Assembly (NCBI GenBank): GCA_022781985.1
Contig: JALESH010000003.1
Location: forward strand, 1-32,376
DNA length: 32,376 nucleotides
Reading direction: 5' to 3'
Source of the DNA: Lachnospiraceae bacterium
GTDB lineage: Bacteria > Bacillota > Clostridia > Lachnospirales > Lachnospiraceae
Shown here: positions 16,172-24,261 of the stretch, in pieces
Numbering within the stretch: position 1 is the first letter of the stretch
Layout of the letters: each line of letters opens with the position of its first letter
Notes under the pieces: generated by a model
Databases searched by the model: none
Told to the model about the DNA's origin: nothing
Seen by the model: the letters and a program-made list of their open reading frames with translations, nothing else
Translations under genes and position numbers: made by a program

Positions 16172-17908
16172 ATGGCATTTGACGGCATCACTGTTGCCAG
16201 TGTAGTAAAAGAATTGAATGACAGCCTGCCGGGAGGCAGGATCTGTAAAATCGCACAGCCGGAAAGTGACGAGCTGCTGCTCACCATCAAAGCAAATGGC
16301 TGCCAGAGGAGGCTTTTTATCTCTGCGGATGCTTCCCTGCCCCTGATCTATCTGACCTCCGGCACCAAGCCCAGCCCCATGACGGCTCCCGGCTTCTGCA
16401 TGCTGCTGAGAAAGCATCTGCAAAACGGCAGGATCCTCCAAATAACCCAACCCGGACTGGAACGCATCGTAGAAATCCATATAGAGCATCTGGACGAGAT
16501 GGGAGATCTTCGTACCAAAAAGCTCATTATAGAAATCATGGGAAAGCACAGCAATATCATTTTCACCGATGAGGAAAATCTCATCATCGACAGCATCAAG
16601 CATATCTCCGGCATGGTCAGCAGCTTTAGGGAGGTTCTTCCCGGACGTCCCTATTTCATCCCACAAACTCGGGAAAAGCTGGATCCGCTGTCTTCTGATG
16701 CCGGAGAATTCTGCACAGTGATCCGTGCCAAAGGCATACCTGTATTTAAGGCTGTATATGGAAGCTATACTGGTCTTTCCCCTCTGGCAGCCCAGGAGAT
16801 CTGCTATCGCGGGGGAATCGACGGAGACGTTTCCGCCGCATCCCTGAGCGATGAGGATATGCACCGGCTTTCCGAAGCTTTTTCAGCCATGGTCAGGGAT
16901 ATACAGGCCGGCAGCTTCCTCCCCAATATCGTCTATGAACGGAACATCCCGGTGGAATTTTCCGCCCTGCCCCTGACGATGTACGCAGCAGGGGAAAAAA
17001 AGGAATACAGCAGTATCAGCAGCCTTCTGGAAACCTACTATGCCCAAAGAAATACCCTGACCAGAATACGCCAGAAATCAGCGGATCTCAGAAGGATCGT
17101 GCAGACCGCCCTGGAAAGAACTGTAAAAAAATATGACCTGCAGCTTATCCAGATGCGTGACACGGAAAAAAGGGAAAAATATCGTATCTATGGGGAGCTC
17201 CTGAATACCTACGGCTACCATGTGGAGTCGGGAGCCAAATCCATGAAGGCTCTCAACTATTATACCGATGAGGAAATCACGGTTCCTCTGGATCCCACTC
17301 TTACCCCATCGGAGAATGCCCAAAAATATTTTGCCCGATATAATAAGCTGAAACGCACCTATGAGGCCCTGTCAGAGCTGACACTTGAGGTTCAGTCAGA
17401 GATCGCCCATCTGGAATCCATCAGTGCCTCCTTGGATATCGCAGCAGCGGAGGAGGATCTGGTTCAGATCAGGGAGGAGCTGACGGAAAGCGGCTATATC
17501 CGGAGAAAGGGCGGGACAAAGAAGACAAAGATCACCAGCCGCCCCTTCCACTATATCAGCAGTGACGGCTATCACATTTATGTAGGGAAAAATAACTACC
17601 AGAACGAGGAACTGACCTTTAAGTTCGCCTCAGGCAATGACTGGTGGTTCCATGCCAAGGGCATCCCAGGCTCCCACGTGATCGTAAAATCAGAGGGGCA
17701 GGAGATGCCTGACCGAACCTTTGAGGAGGCCGCCAGGCTGGCAGCCTACTACTCCAAGGCAAGGGGGCAGGAGCGAGTAGAAATCGATTACACGGAAAAA
17801 AAGAACGTAAAAAAGCCCAGCGGAGGCAAGCCGGGCTTCGTGGTATACTATACCAACTATTCCATGGTCATGGATTCGGATATCGGAAAATTACAGCAGG
17901 TGCAGTAG
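16172..17908 (+). CDS. rqcH: Rqc2 homolog RqcH (NFACT family)
   Basis: 578-residue NFACT protein, often annotated fibronectin-binding protein A. RqcH binds stalled 50S subunits and recruits tRNA-Ala to add C-terminal alanine tails that mark nascent chains for degradation. The NFACT-N domain shows MAFDGITVASVVKEL, GGRICKIAQP and FCMLLRKHLQNGRI. A coiled coil spans about residues 280-440, and the C-terminal NFACT-R (DUF814) domain has GYHIYVGKNNYQNEEL and DWWFHAKGIPGSHVIVK. ATG 16172 is chosen since GAGGA is 7 nt upstream; the ATG at 16166 is only 1 nt from it. The stop codon TAG forms the loop of a perfect 12-bp hairpin. It is alone on its strand. Confidence 0.94.
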   Translation: MAFDGITVASVVKELNDSLPGGRICKIAQPESDELLLTIKANGCQRRLFISADASLPLIYLTSGTKPSPMTAPGFCMLLRKHLQNGRILQITQPGLERIVEIHIEHLDEMGDLRTKKLIIEIMGKHSNIIFTDEENLIIDSIKHISGMVSSFREVLPGRPYFIPQTREKLDPLSSDAGEFCTVIRAKGIPVFKAVYGSYTGLSPLAAQEICYRGGIDGDVSAASLSDEDMHRLSEAFSAMVRDIQAGSFLPNIVYERNIPVEFSALPLTMYAAGEKKEYSSISSLLETYYAQRNTLTRIRQKSADLRRIVQTALERTVKKYDLQLIQMRDTEKREKYRIYGELLNTYGYHVESGAKSMKALNYYTDEEITVPLDPTLTPSENAQKYFARYNKLKRTYEALSELTLEVQSEIAHLESISASLDIAAAEEDLVQIREELTESGYIRRKGGTKKTKITSRPFHYISSDGYHIYVGKNNYQNEELTFKFASGNDWWFHAKGIPGSHVIVKSEGQEMPDRTFEEAARLAAYYSKARGQERVEIDYTEKKNVKKPSGGKPGFVVYYTNYSMVMDSDIGKLQQVQ

Positions 17909-17920
17909 CTGCACCTGCTG
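17894..17920. terminator. Perfect hairpin over the rqcH stop codon
   Basis: CAGCAGGTGCAG-TAG-CTGCACCTGCTG: 12-bp perfect stem, with the 3-nt loop being exactly the rqcH stop codon. Neither side has a good T tract, so it may be a weak terminator shared by the converging rqcH and feo transcripts, or a 3'-end stabiliser. Confidence 0.5.
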
Positions 17921-17925
17921 TCTGC

Positions 17926-18117
17926 TTAGTTTGTCTGTCCCGGCTTCTTTGTATCCGATGGACAGCCCAAGGCAGACTGGCCATCGCCCTTCCCGGAGCA
18001 TTTGCAACCGGAGGGACAGCCAATACATTTCACTCCCCTTTTCTTGGCTCTGACCATATAAATTACTGAGGCCCCCACTGTGACCAGCAGGATCCCTGTG
18101 ACAATCAAATCTGCCAT
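17926..18117 (-). CDS. FeoB-associated Cys-rich membrane protein
   Basis: 63-residue protein with one N-terminal transmembrane helix (about residues 3-20), a short basic RAKKRG stop-transfer segment, then a Cys-rich tail CIGCPSGCKCSGKG and a later LGCPSD. This is the pattern of the small FeoB-associated Cys-rich proteins found after feoB in Firmicutes, thought to assist Fe(II) uptake in the way FeoC does in enterobacteria. ATG 18117 is chosen over GTG 18123 because GGGAG is 7 nt upstream. It follows feoB by 25 nt and is presumably co-transcribed. Confidence 0.9.
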   Translation of the reverse strand: MADLIVTGILLVTVGASVIYMVRAKKRGVKCIGCPSGCKCSGKGDGQSALGCPSDTKKPGQTN

Positions 18118-18142
18118 AACCACACTCCCTTTACACCAAGAC

Positions 18143-20137
18143 TTAAGTCAATTTATATTCCGCACTGAACTTTTTATTGGCCCTGTGGCTCAGAGCAGCC
18201 AGGATGCCTGCCATGGCCATCACTGCGATCAGACCCGGAATAAAAGCACTGCCCAGGCTGCCTGTTGTGATCAGCGTACCTATCTGGTAAACCAGAAATG
18301 CCACTGTGTAGCCTGTTCCAAGCTGCAGTCCGATGCCGCCCCAGAGCCATTTTTTATCCTGCATTTCTGAGTTCATTGCACCGATTGCCGCAAAGCAGGG
18401 TGGGGTAAACAGATTAAACATCAGATAGGCAAGAGCTGCCACAGGGGTAAGCCCAAAGGCTACAGCCACCTCGCCGGCTCCGCCTATCAGAGCCAGTTCT
18501 TCTACATCTATAAAACTGGTGAGACCATATACCACCGCCAGGGTACCAACCACATTCTCTTTTGCAATAAATCCTGTAATCGCTGCTGCTGCCAGCTGCC
18601 AGACCCCGAAGCCCAGAGGAATCAGCAGAACCGCGAAGGGAGAGGCGATCCCCGCCAGGATAGAGGTATGCTCCATGCCTTCCTCCACAACCTGCAGCTG
18701 CCAGTTGAAGGTCTGCATGATCTGGACTGCAGCATTGCATACCAGAATAATGGTGCCTGCCTTGATAATGTAGGCCTTCGCACGGGAGAACATGGAAACC
18801 ACCGCCCTCTTAAGGCTGGGCAGCTTATATTCTGGAAGCTCAATAATAAAGAAGGATTTTCTGTATTTGTGTCCGGTGATTTTCAGCACCAGCAGTGCGC
18901 CCAGGAAGATCAGCAGGATGCCTGCAAAGTACATCAGGGTACCCACCCAGGAGGCATCTGCAAAAAACACTCCCGCAAAAAGAGCGATAACCGGCAGCTT
19001 TGCACCGCAGGGCATAAACGGAGTCAGCATAGCCGTAGCTCTGCGCTCTCTCTCATTACGGATGGTACGGCACGCCATGATACCGGGTATAGCACATCCG
19101 GTGCCGATTACCATGGGGATAATAGACTTTCCTGAAAGGCCCACCCTTTTGAAGATAGGATCCATGACCACGCTTACACGTGCCATATAACCACAGTCCT
19201 CCAGCAGGGCGATCAGAAAATACATTACCATTACCAGCGGAAGAAAGCCCACTACCGCGCCCACACCTCCTATGATGCCTTCCACTAACAGAGACTGCAG
19301 GAAGGGGGATGTATTTTCCACCAGGCCTGCCACCCAGCCCTGGAAGTCTTCGATCCAGCCCACCAGTATATCTCCCAGCAAGGGGCCCACCGTAGACTGT
19401 GAAATATCGAAAACCACCCACATTACAAGCGCAAAAAAAGGTATACCGATCCATTTGTTTGTCAGCACCGCATCGATCCTATCCTGCTTATTTTTTTCCT
19501 TTGTGAGAATCCTGCGCTTCTCCACCTGGCTTACAATCTGGTTTACAAAGGCAAAACGCTTTCTGTCTGCTGCCTCCACCTCAGCCTTATCCAGCAGGTT
19601 GATCTCCTCCTGTACATAGGCAGCCTTCTGCCCGCAGCCCTTCAAGGCTACCGCTGTGCTGATGAGATCCTTCAATCCATTATTATTTGCAGACGCTGCC
19701 ACCGTGGCGATGACCGGACAGCCCAGCCTCTCAGACAAAAGCGCCGCATCAACCCGGGTACTCTTCTTCTCATTGATATCGCTTTTATTCAGGGCTACCA
19801 CCACAGGAATCCCCAGCTCCAGCAACTGGGTGGTAAAAAACAGGCTCCGGCTGAGATTGGTGGCATCCACAATATTAATGATCACATCTGGATGCTCATT
19901 CTTTACATAAGCGCTTGTAATGCTTTCCTCGGATGTGAAGGGAGACATGGAATAGGCCCCCGGCAAATCCACCGCAACCAATTCCTCCGTTCCCGTATAG
20001 CAGGTTTTTTTAATCGGACTTTCCTTCTTTTCCACTGTGACGCCTGCCCAGTTGCCCACCCGCTCATTCCTTCCCGTCAAAGCATTGTACATGGTGGTCT
20101 TTCCGCTGTTTGGATTTCCTGTCAATGCAATTCTCAT
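18143..20137 (-). CDS. feoB: Ferrous iron transporter FeoB
   Basis: 664-residue Fe(II) transporter. The N-terminal G-protein domain has G1 GNPNSGKTT (7-15), G2 GNWAGVTVEKK (28-38), G3 DLPG (57-60) and G4 NKSD (117-120). The membrane part begins near residue 225 and contains two Gate segments, including CGYMARVSVVMD, FMPCGAKLPV and GFIAKENVVGTLAV. It is shorter than E. coli FeoB (773 aa), as is usual in Clostridia. GAGGAGG lies 7 nt before the ATG. It is separated from feoA by 164 nt, unusually long for this pair; the gap carries a hairpin, a palindromic operator and probably its own promoter. Confidence 0.96.
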   Translation of the reverse strand: MRIALTGNPNSGKTTMYNALTGRNERVGNWAGVTVEKKESPIKKTCYTGTEELVAVDLPGAYSMSPFTSEESITSAYVKNEHPDVIINIVDATNLSRSLFFTTQLLELGIPVVVALNKSDINEKKSTRVDAALLSERLGCPVIATVAASANNNGLKDLISTAVALKGCGQKAAYVQEEINLLDKAEVEAADRKRFAFVNQIVSQVEKRRILTKEKNKQDRIDAVLTNKWIGIPFFALVMWVVFDISQSTVGPLLGDILVGWIEDFQGWVAGLVENTSPFLQSLLVEGIIGGVGAVVGFLPLVMVMYFLIALLEDCGYMARVSVVMDPIFKRVGLSGKSIIPMVIGTGCAIPGIMACRTIRNERERRATAMLTPFMPCGAKLPVIALFAGVFFADASWVGTLMYFAGILLIFLGALLVLKITGHKYRKSFFIIELPEYKLPSLKRAVVSMFSRAKAYIIKAGTIILVCNAAVQIMQTFNWQLQVVEEGMEHTSILAGIASPFAVLLIPLGFGVWQLAAAAITGFIAKENVVGTLAVVYGLTSFIDVEELALIGGAGEVAVAFGLTPVAALAYLMFNLFTPPCFAAIGAMNSEMQDKKWLWGGIGLQLGTGYTVAFLVYQIGTLITTGSLGSAFIPGLIAVMAMAGILAALSHRANKKFSAEYKLT

Positions 20138-20180
20138 GATCCATCCTCCTCATTTTCTTCCTAACAGATTGTCTTATGTT

Positions 20181-20196
20181 GTTAGTATCAACTAAC
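20181..20196. promoter_or_regulatory. Candidate iron-regulator operator upstream of feoB
   Basis: GTTAGT-ATCA-ACTAAC is a perfect 6-bp inverted repeat with a 4-bp spacer. It has the same layout as the palindrome upstream of feoA (GTTAGA-ATCC-TCTAAC). On the minus strand it overlaps a possible promoter TTGTTT, 16 nt, GATACT. Such TTAG/CTAA palindromes resemble DtxR/IdeR-family sites; the regulator itself is not in the window. Confidence 0.6.
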
Positions 20197-20204
20197 TATT
20201 TGCG

Positions 20205-20232
20205 AAAACAAAAGAGTGTCCTGCACCCTCTT
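20205..20232 (-). terminator. Possible terminator or attenuator between feoA and feoB
   Basis: Minus strand AAGAG-GG-TG / CA-CTCTT stem with a 2-nt bulge and short loop, followed by TTTGTTTT. A longer imperfect fold (GCCGGGAA pairing with TTTCCGGC, inner ACAGC/GCTGT) precedes it. It may reduce feoB transcription from the feoA promoter. Confidence 0.4.
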
Positions 20233-20301
20233 ATGCCGGAAAACCGAGCACAGCTTGATTTGGGGCGCACCGCTGTACCTCCTGCTTCCCGGCCTTTTTC
20301 T

Positions 20302-20514
20302 TTATATTGAAATAGCCTTCGCTAATTCATTATCAATATTATATCTGGCATCTTTGATCGAAACTACACACCCTCCCTTTCGGTGGGAGATCACCGTAAT
20401 AGGTTCGCCGCTGTAGCACCCCAGTGAAAAAAGAAAGGAATTCAGTTCTTCATCATCCGTGACAATATCTTTAATAATATATTCTTCTCCAATATTCGCA
20501 TCGATTAAATTCAT
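20302..20514 (-). CDS. feoA: Ferrous iron transport protein A
   Basis: 70-residue SH3-like cytosolic partner of FeoB. It shows the usual FeoA elements: a hydrophobic start with a glycine-containing turn (IGEEYIIKDI), SLGCYSGEPITVISHRKGG, and the C-terminal DARYNIDNELAKAISI. AGAGGG precedes the ATG. A strong promoter with a palindromic operator lies directly upstream, so this is the first gene of the iron-uptake locus. Confidence 0.93.
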   Translation of the reverse strand: MNLIDANIGEEYIIKDIVTDDEELNSFLFSLGCYSGEPITVISHRKGGCVVSIKDARYNIDNELAKAISI

Positions 20515-20595
20515 ATATTCCCTCTGTTTCTTTGGTATTCTCCGGCAGGAAGGCTCCTTCCCTGCCAGCCGGAAGTTGATAGCCCACTCTTTTTT

Positions 20596-20611
20596 GTTAG
20601 AATCCTCTAAC
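20596..20611. promoter_or_regulatory. Candidate iron-regulator operator at the feoA start site
   Basis: GTTAGA-ATCC-TCTAAC, a perfect 6-bp inverted repeat with 4-bp spacer, lies 10 bp downstream of the feoA -10 element and so overlaps the predicted start site. This is a repressing position. It shares GTTAG-N-ATC-NN-CTAAC with the feoB site. Confidence 0.65.
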
Positions 20612-20621
20612 TCTGGTTTTC

Positions 20622-20650
20622 ATTCTAATACAAAGGTTTTGTTTTGTCAA
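20622..20650 (-). promoter_or_regulatory. Sigma-A promoter of feoA
   Basis: Minus strand TTGACA, 17 nt, TAGAAT: perfect -35 and spacing. The -35 lies only 12 bp beyond the stop of the neighbouring DHHW-protein gene. Confidence 0.87.
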
Positions 20651-20662
20651 CTTTTTTCCTTT

Positions 20663-21763
20663 TTATTTCATAGCCTCTCCTTGGTTCAGCACCGGTACAC
20701 TATACAGAAACAGGACATCCTGATCATGGAATTGCAGGTACCTTCCCAGTAGATCCGGATGGATATACCGGATATCCACCAGCGTCACCGAGGCATATCC
20801 CTCTGCCAGAAGAGGAGCCAGGCTGCTGCCAAAGGAATCCCGGAAGAGAATCAATTCCTTATCCGCCGGGGCTGCCGGATTCTCTATCCGAAGCAGGGGC
20901 AGGGGGCCTGATAAAAACATCTCATAGGGATCCCTCCCATAGGCCTTTTCCATATCGTAGACTGCCATCCATTTCCCATTCTGGAAATCATATACGGTAC
21001 ATTGCTCCAGCAGCCTGTTTGTCAGATACTGCAGCCTTTCGGCCTGCAGCGGCAGGGCTGACTGGCCATAATATACCCCATAAAAAGGCCTGTCCAGGGT
21101 TCTGGCCTCATACTCAGCCTCCAATCTCACTCCCATCCCTGCTGCGATTTCCCTTGCTACCCCCACCAGCCTTTCCTGCCTCCAGTGAATATCCGTTTTA
21201 TAATAGTCCTCTGGGGCCAGTAGCCTTGTAATATCAATGAATTGCATATAACCGGTTTTTTCTCTGATCAATTGATAAAAGGCATCATAGTCCATGGACA
21301 GATGTCCGCCTTGCCCTGCCAAAAAACAATTTTTATCGGGAATCACACAAAAATACAGACTCACCTCCGTATCCTCCATATAGGTCCGGCAGACATGGCT
21401 AAACCGTTCCGCAGCCCGGCATACCGCCTCCTCCCTCAGGGGATATTCCATTCTGGCTGCATAGCCATCCTCCACATATATCCCGTGATTATCCTTCTGT
21501 CCATATACATAAAAGACAAAAAAAGCCTTTAGGCTTCGGAAGGCGTCCCTCCAGGGAAACTGATCCAGGGCATAGTTCTCAAAAGCTTCCATAAATTCCC
21601 CTGATACAGCAGCCTCTGCTGACAGCTCAGGAAACTGCTCCAGCCTGCGCCTTTCACTTTCCGACTCTCTGTCAGCCTCCTTCAGCCAGGCCAACAGGGA
21701 CAGCCCCAAAAAGAAAGCAGCCAGCACACAGGCTGCTGCCCTTCCCCTCCCTGCCGTCATAAA
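20663..21763 (-). CDS. DHHW/AlgJ-like protein, putative polysaccharide O-acetylation factor
   Basis: 366 residues from ATG 21761-21763. One N-terminal membrane anchor (about 8-26) precedes an extracellular SGNH-like domain of the AlgJ/AlgX/DHHW type. TDIHW near residue 190 is the Asp-x-His-Trp motif and FRDSFGSS near 308 is the Ser-containing block. Such proteins work with an MBOAT acyltransferase to acetylate cell-surface polysaccharide outside the membrane. The frame is open up to 22045, but that part overlaps the MBOAT gene and is not hydrophobic or family-like; GGAGG lies 6 nt before 21763. It follows the MBOAT gene by 62 nt. The polymer it acts on is unknown. Confidence 0.85.
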   Translation of the reverse strand, partial: FMTAGRGRAAACVLAAFFLGLSLLAWLKEADRESESERRRLEQFPELSAEAAVSGEFMEAFENYALDQFPWRDAFRSLKAFFVFYVYGQKDNHGIYVEDGYAARMEYPLREEAVCRAAERFSHVCRTYMEDTEVSLYFCVIPDKNCFLAGQGGHLSMDYDAFYQLIREKTGYMQFIDITRLLAPEDYYKTDIHWRQERLVGVAREIAAGMGVRLEAEYEARTLDRPFYGVYYGQSALPLQAERLQYLTNRLLEQCTVYDFQNGKWMAVYDMEKAYGRDPYEMFLSGPLPLLRIENPAAPADKELILFRDSFGSSLAPLLAEGYASVTLVDIRYIHPDLLGRYLQFHDQDVLFLYSVPVLNQGEAMK

Positions 21764-21825
21764 AAACCTCCATTCCTGATCCGCCTGCAAACCTGGGTAC
21801 AGGCACAGATTTACATGTAAAAAGC

Positions 21826-23280
21826 TTAAAACCTGAAATAAAGAAAGGGATTGAAGGAGCCATCCACCAGATATGCCGTGGAAAGCAGCAGCAGAGCTGC
21901 CAGCACCGCCGGCTCCAGCAGATTTAAGAGCCGCTCTCCCACAGCAGAACGCCTCATCCTTTCTGTCAGCCTGCTGCAAAGAGGAGTTGCCCCAACAGCA
22001 GCCGCCAGCAGGACGACCCTGTAGCTTTTCAGATAATATATGCATTCCATAGAAACAGCCGGCAGCTCCCCCACACCGAACATTCCTGCCAGACAGGCAG
22101 CAGCCTCCTTCAGATCCGCGGCATCAAAAATAACAAAACTGATCATTACAGCCGCTATGACATATACATGGGAAAGCAGCCTGCCCTTTCCCGGATATTT
22201 CAAGAGACCTGTTTTCTCCAGTATCAGAAGCACTGCAAAAAACAAGCCCCAGAGGATGAAATTCCAGGCCGCGCCATGCCAGAAGCCGGTCAGCATCCAT
22301 ACCGTCAAAATATTAATTATCCCCTTCAGCCTCCCCGCCCGGCTGCCGCCAAGGGGAATATATACATAGTCCCGAAACCAGACACCCAGAGAAATGTGCC
22401 ACCGCCTCCAGAACCCGGTTATACTCCCGGCAATATAAGGATAGTCGAAATTTTCAGGAAAACGAAAGCCAAAGATCCTGCCCAGACCGATGGCCATATC
22501 GCTGTAGCCGGAAAAATCAAAATAAATATGCAAGGCCAGGGCGGCTGCATAGATCCAGTAAAACAATACCGCTTTATCCCCGGATGTCTTAAAAGCCTCA
22601 CACAGCTCACCCAGCACATTGGCAAACAGTACCTTTTTAGACAGGCCCAAGACAAAACGGCGGATTCCCCATGCAAAATCATCCAGGCTGTGGGTTCTGT
22701 TTTCCAGCTGTCCTGCCATCTCCGAATAACGGACAATGGGACCGGCAATCAGCTGAGGGAACATGGAAATATAGAGGGCCAGCCGTATCAGGCTTCTTTG
22801 AGCAGGCACCTCTCCACGATAGACATCTGCCAGATAGCTCAACATCTGAAAGGTATAAAAGCTGACCCCTATGGGAAGCTTCAGCCGCAATAAAGGAAGG
22901 GAAGAACCTGTCAGCCCATTCAGGTTCCTAATAAAAAAATCTGCATATTTAAAATAAACCAGCAGCCCAAGCTGCATTAGGATGCACAGGACCAGCGTCC
23001 ATTTTGCCTGCCTGTCCCGCGCCTTTGACCCTCCTGTATCTTTTCCGGCTCTGCTGATGACAGCCTCCATCCATATCCCGGAAAGGTATCCCAGCAGGAT
23101 GGAGGCCGTCATCAGCAGCACATGCCTGGGTTCCCCCCATGCATAAAAGAAAAGACTGGCCGCCAAAAGCCAGCCATTCTTCAGATCCATGGAGGCCGAA
23201 GGCATCCCGAGAAGCACAAAGTACAGTACTGCCGTAACAGGCAGAAAATAATATAAAAACGGTATACTTGAAAACAGCAT
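21826..23280 (-). CDS. MBOAT family O-acyltransferase (AlgI/DltB-like)
   Basis: 484-residue polytopic membrane protein of the MBOAT family. Core signatures are FYTFQMLSYLADVYRG, FPQLIAGPIVRYSEM, the HIYFDFSGYSDMAIGLGRIFGF block, WRRWHISLGVWFRDYVYIPLGGSR (291-314) and the catalytic His335 in GFWHGAAWN. These enzymes carry acyl groups across the membrane for transfer to surface polymers such as polysaccharide or teichoic acid. AGGAG lies 6 nt before the ATG. The middle gene of a cassette with the lipoprotein upstream and the DHHW protein downstream, it more likely serves polysaccharide O-acetylation than D-alanylation, as no dltA or dltC is present. Confidence 0.93.
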   Translation of the reverse strand: MLFSSIPFLYYFLPVTAVLYFVLLGMPSASMDLKNGWLLAASLFFYAWGEPRHVLLMTASILLGYLSGIWMEAVISRAGKDTGGSKARDRQAKWTLVLCILMQLGLLVYFKYADFFIRNLNGLTGSSLPLLRLKLPIGVSFYTFQMLSYLADVYRGEVPAQRSLIRLALYISMFPQLIAGPIVRYSEMAGQLENRTHSLDDFAWGIRRFVLGLSKKVLFANVLGELCEAFKTSGDKAVLFYWIYAAALALHIYFDFSGYSDMAIGLGRIFGFRFPENFDYPYIAGSITGFWRRWHISLGVWFRDYVYIPLGGSRAGRLKGIINILTVWMLTGFWHGAAWNFILWGLFFAVLLILEKTGLLKYPGKGRLLSHVYVIAAVMISFVIFDAADLKEAAACLAGMFGVGELPAVSMECIYYLKSYRVVLLAAAVGATPLCSRLTERMRRSAVGERLLNLLEPAVLAALLLLSTAYLVDGSFNPFLYFRF

Positions 23281-23292
23281 CCTTCGCTCCTG

Positions 23293-23865
23293 TTATTCTA
23301 TTTTCTCCTCAGCAGCAGGAACGGCTCCCTTTCCAAAGACTTGGGAAAGACTGGCCTTAAATTGTTTCATGATTTCCTCCTTCCCAAAGGCGGATACCAC
23401 ATATTCATCATTGACTACATAAATGGCCATTTCATCCGGAAAGCCGCACATCCAACGGGTATTCAGAATGCTCTCCCTGAGGGCCTCTGCCAGAGCCTCT
23501 GCATCGGCTTCCTTGGTCAGATGAAAGGCCGCTCCTGTAAAGGTATTGGCATTCATGGCATGGATCAGAGATGCTGCCTCATCGATCATTCCCGCCTGCT
23601 CTGCAGGAAGATAAAGCATATAAGTAAGGCTCTCTTTGTCTTCAATATTAAAAATTCCCGCCCCATTGTCCACCGGATTACCAGGGTCTCCGCCCATGGC
23701 CGGAAATCTTTCCTCTTCCCCAAATTTATCCCATACCTTATTCAGAAGATCAGCCGGATCAGCCACCATCACCCTCTCTTCACCGGCAGGCTCCTGCCTG
23801 CCGCAGCCCATCAGAGCCAATATCATGCCTGCCGTTACCGCCAAGAGCTTCACGATCCTTTTCAT
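23293..23865 (-). CDS. DUF4358-type lipoprotein
   Basis: 190 residues from ATG 23863-23865. A basic, hydrophobic N-terminus (MKRIVKLLAVTAGMILALMGC) ends in a lipobox with lipidated Cys21. The body resembles DUF4358 proteins often found beside MBOAT genes in Clostridia. AAGGAGG lies 9 nt upstream. The frame is open to 23910, but the extra residues precede the signal peptide. It lies 12 nt before the MBOAT gene and heads the cassette. Its function is unknown; the extracytoplasmic location suggests a helper in surface polymer modification. Domain name is from family memory, not from a search. Confidence 0.75.
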   Translation of the reverse strand: MKRIVKLLAVTAGMILALMGCGRQEPAGEERVMVADPADLLNKVWDKFGEEERFPAMGGDPGNPVDNGAGIFNIEDKESLTYMLYLPAEQAGMIDEAASLIHAMNANTFTGAAFHLTKEADAEALAEALRESILNTRWMCGFPDEMAIYVVNDEYVVSAFGKEEIMKQFKASLSQVFGKGAVPAAEEKIE

Positions 23866-23941
23866 TTCACAACTCCTCCTTGCGCACTGTCCCTCGGTGC
23901 CTGTCTGCACCGCCTGTATTTCCCCCCAACGCCTTTATATC

Positions 23942-23978
23942 AAAAAAGGGGGGCAGCCCGCCTCTGCACAACTGCCCC
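23942..23978 (-). terminator. Intrinsic terminator after the coat protein pair
   Basis: Minus strand GGGGCAG/CTGCCCC stem (23950-23956 with 23972-23978), 15-nt loop, then CC and T6. It lies 15 nt past the stop of the downstream coat gene and separates it from the lipoprotein cassette. Confidence 0.8.
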
Positions 23979-23993
23979 TGCCCCATTCCTGCT

Positions 23994-24248
23994 CTATAAG
24001 GTTCCGCTGGTAAATAAGGACTTCACATGATCCACTTCTTCCTGCGTTGCCTTAGATGCCGGCACATAGTAGGATTTCTCCCTTGCAAGCTGATACAATT
24101 CCTCCTGAGACTGCTCACAGGCATTACGGATCTGCTTCAGGGTCTGCTTCAGTTCCTTATTTTCTGTCTGTGCAATCATGCCTCCATAACGCACCAGTTC
24201 ACCGTTGATTCCTGCCAAGGTATCTGCTACCATCGTTTTTTCCTGCAT
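23994..24248 (-). CDS. CotF-like spore coat protein
   Basis: 84 residues, helical, beginning MQEKTMVADTLAGINGELVRYGGMIAQTENKELKQTLKQIR. It resembles CotF-domain spore coat proteins, with the typical helical bundle and the Tyr-rich REKSYYVPA segment before a C-terminal helix. Such proteins enter the outer layers of the endospore. It lies 13 nt after a second small coat-like gene and ends at a terminator. Assigned by resemblance to clostridial CotF-like proteins. Confidence 0.8.
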   Translation of the reverse strand: MQEKTMVADTLAGINGELVRYGGMIAQTENKELKQTLKQIRNACEQSQEELYQLAREKSYYVPASKATQEEVDHVKSLFTSGTL

Positions 24249-24261
24249 ATTGCTTTCCTCC

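Noticed and set aside
17894-17920. Strong intrinsic terminator call
   Set aside because: Excellent stem, but neither strand has a proper T tract, so confidence was kept moderate.
21764-22045. N-terminal extension of the DHHW protein frame
   Set aside because: It overlaps the MBOAT gene, lacks a ribosome site, and the ATG at 21763 has GGAGG 6 nt upstream and starts at the membrane anchor.
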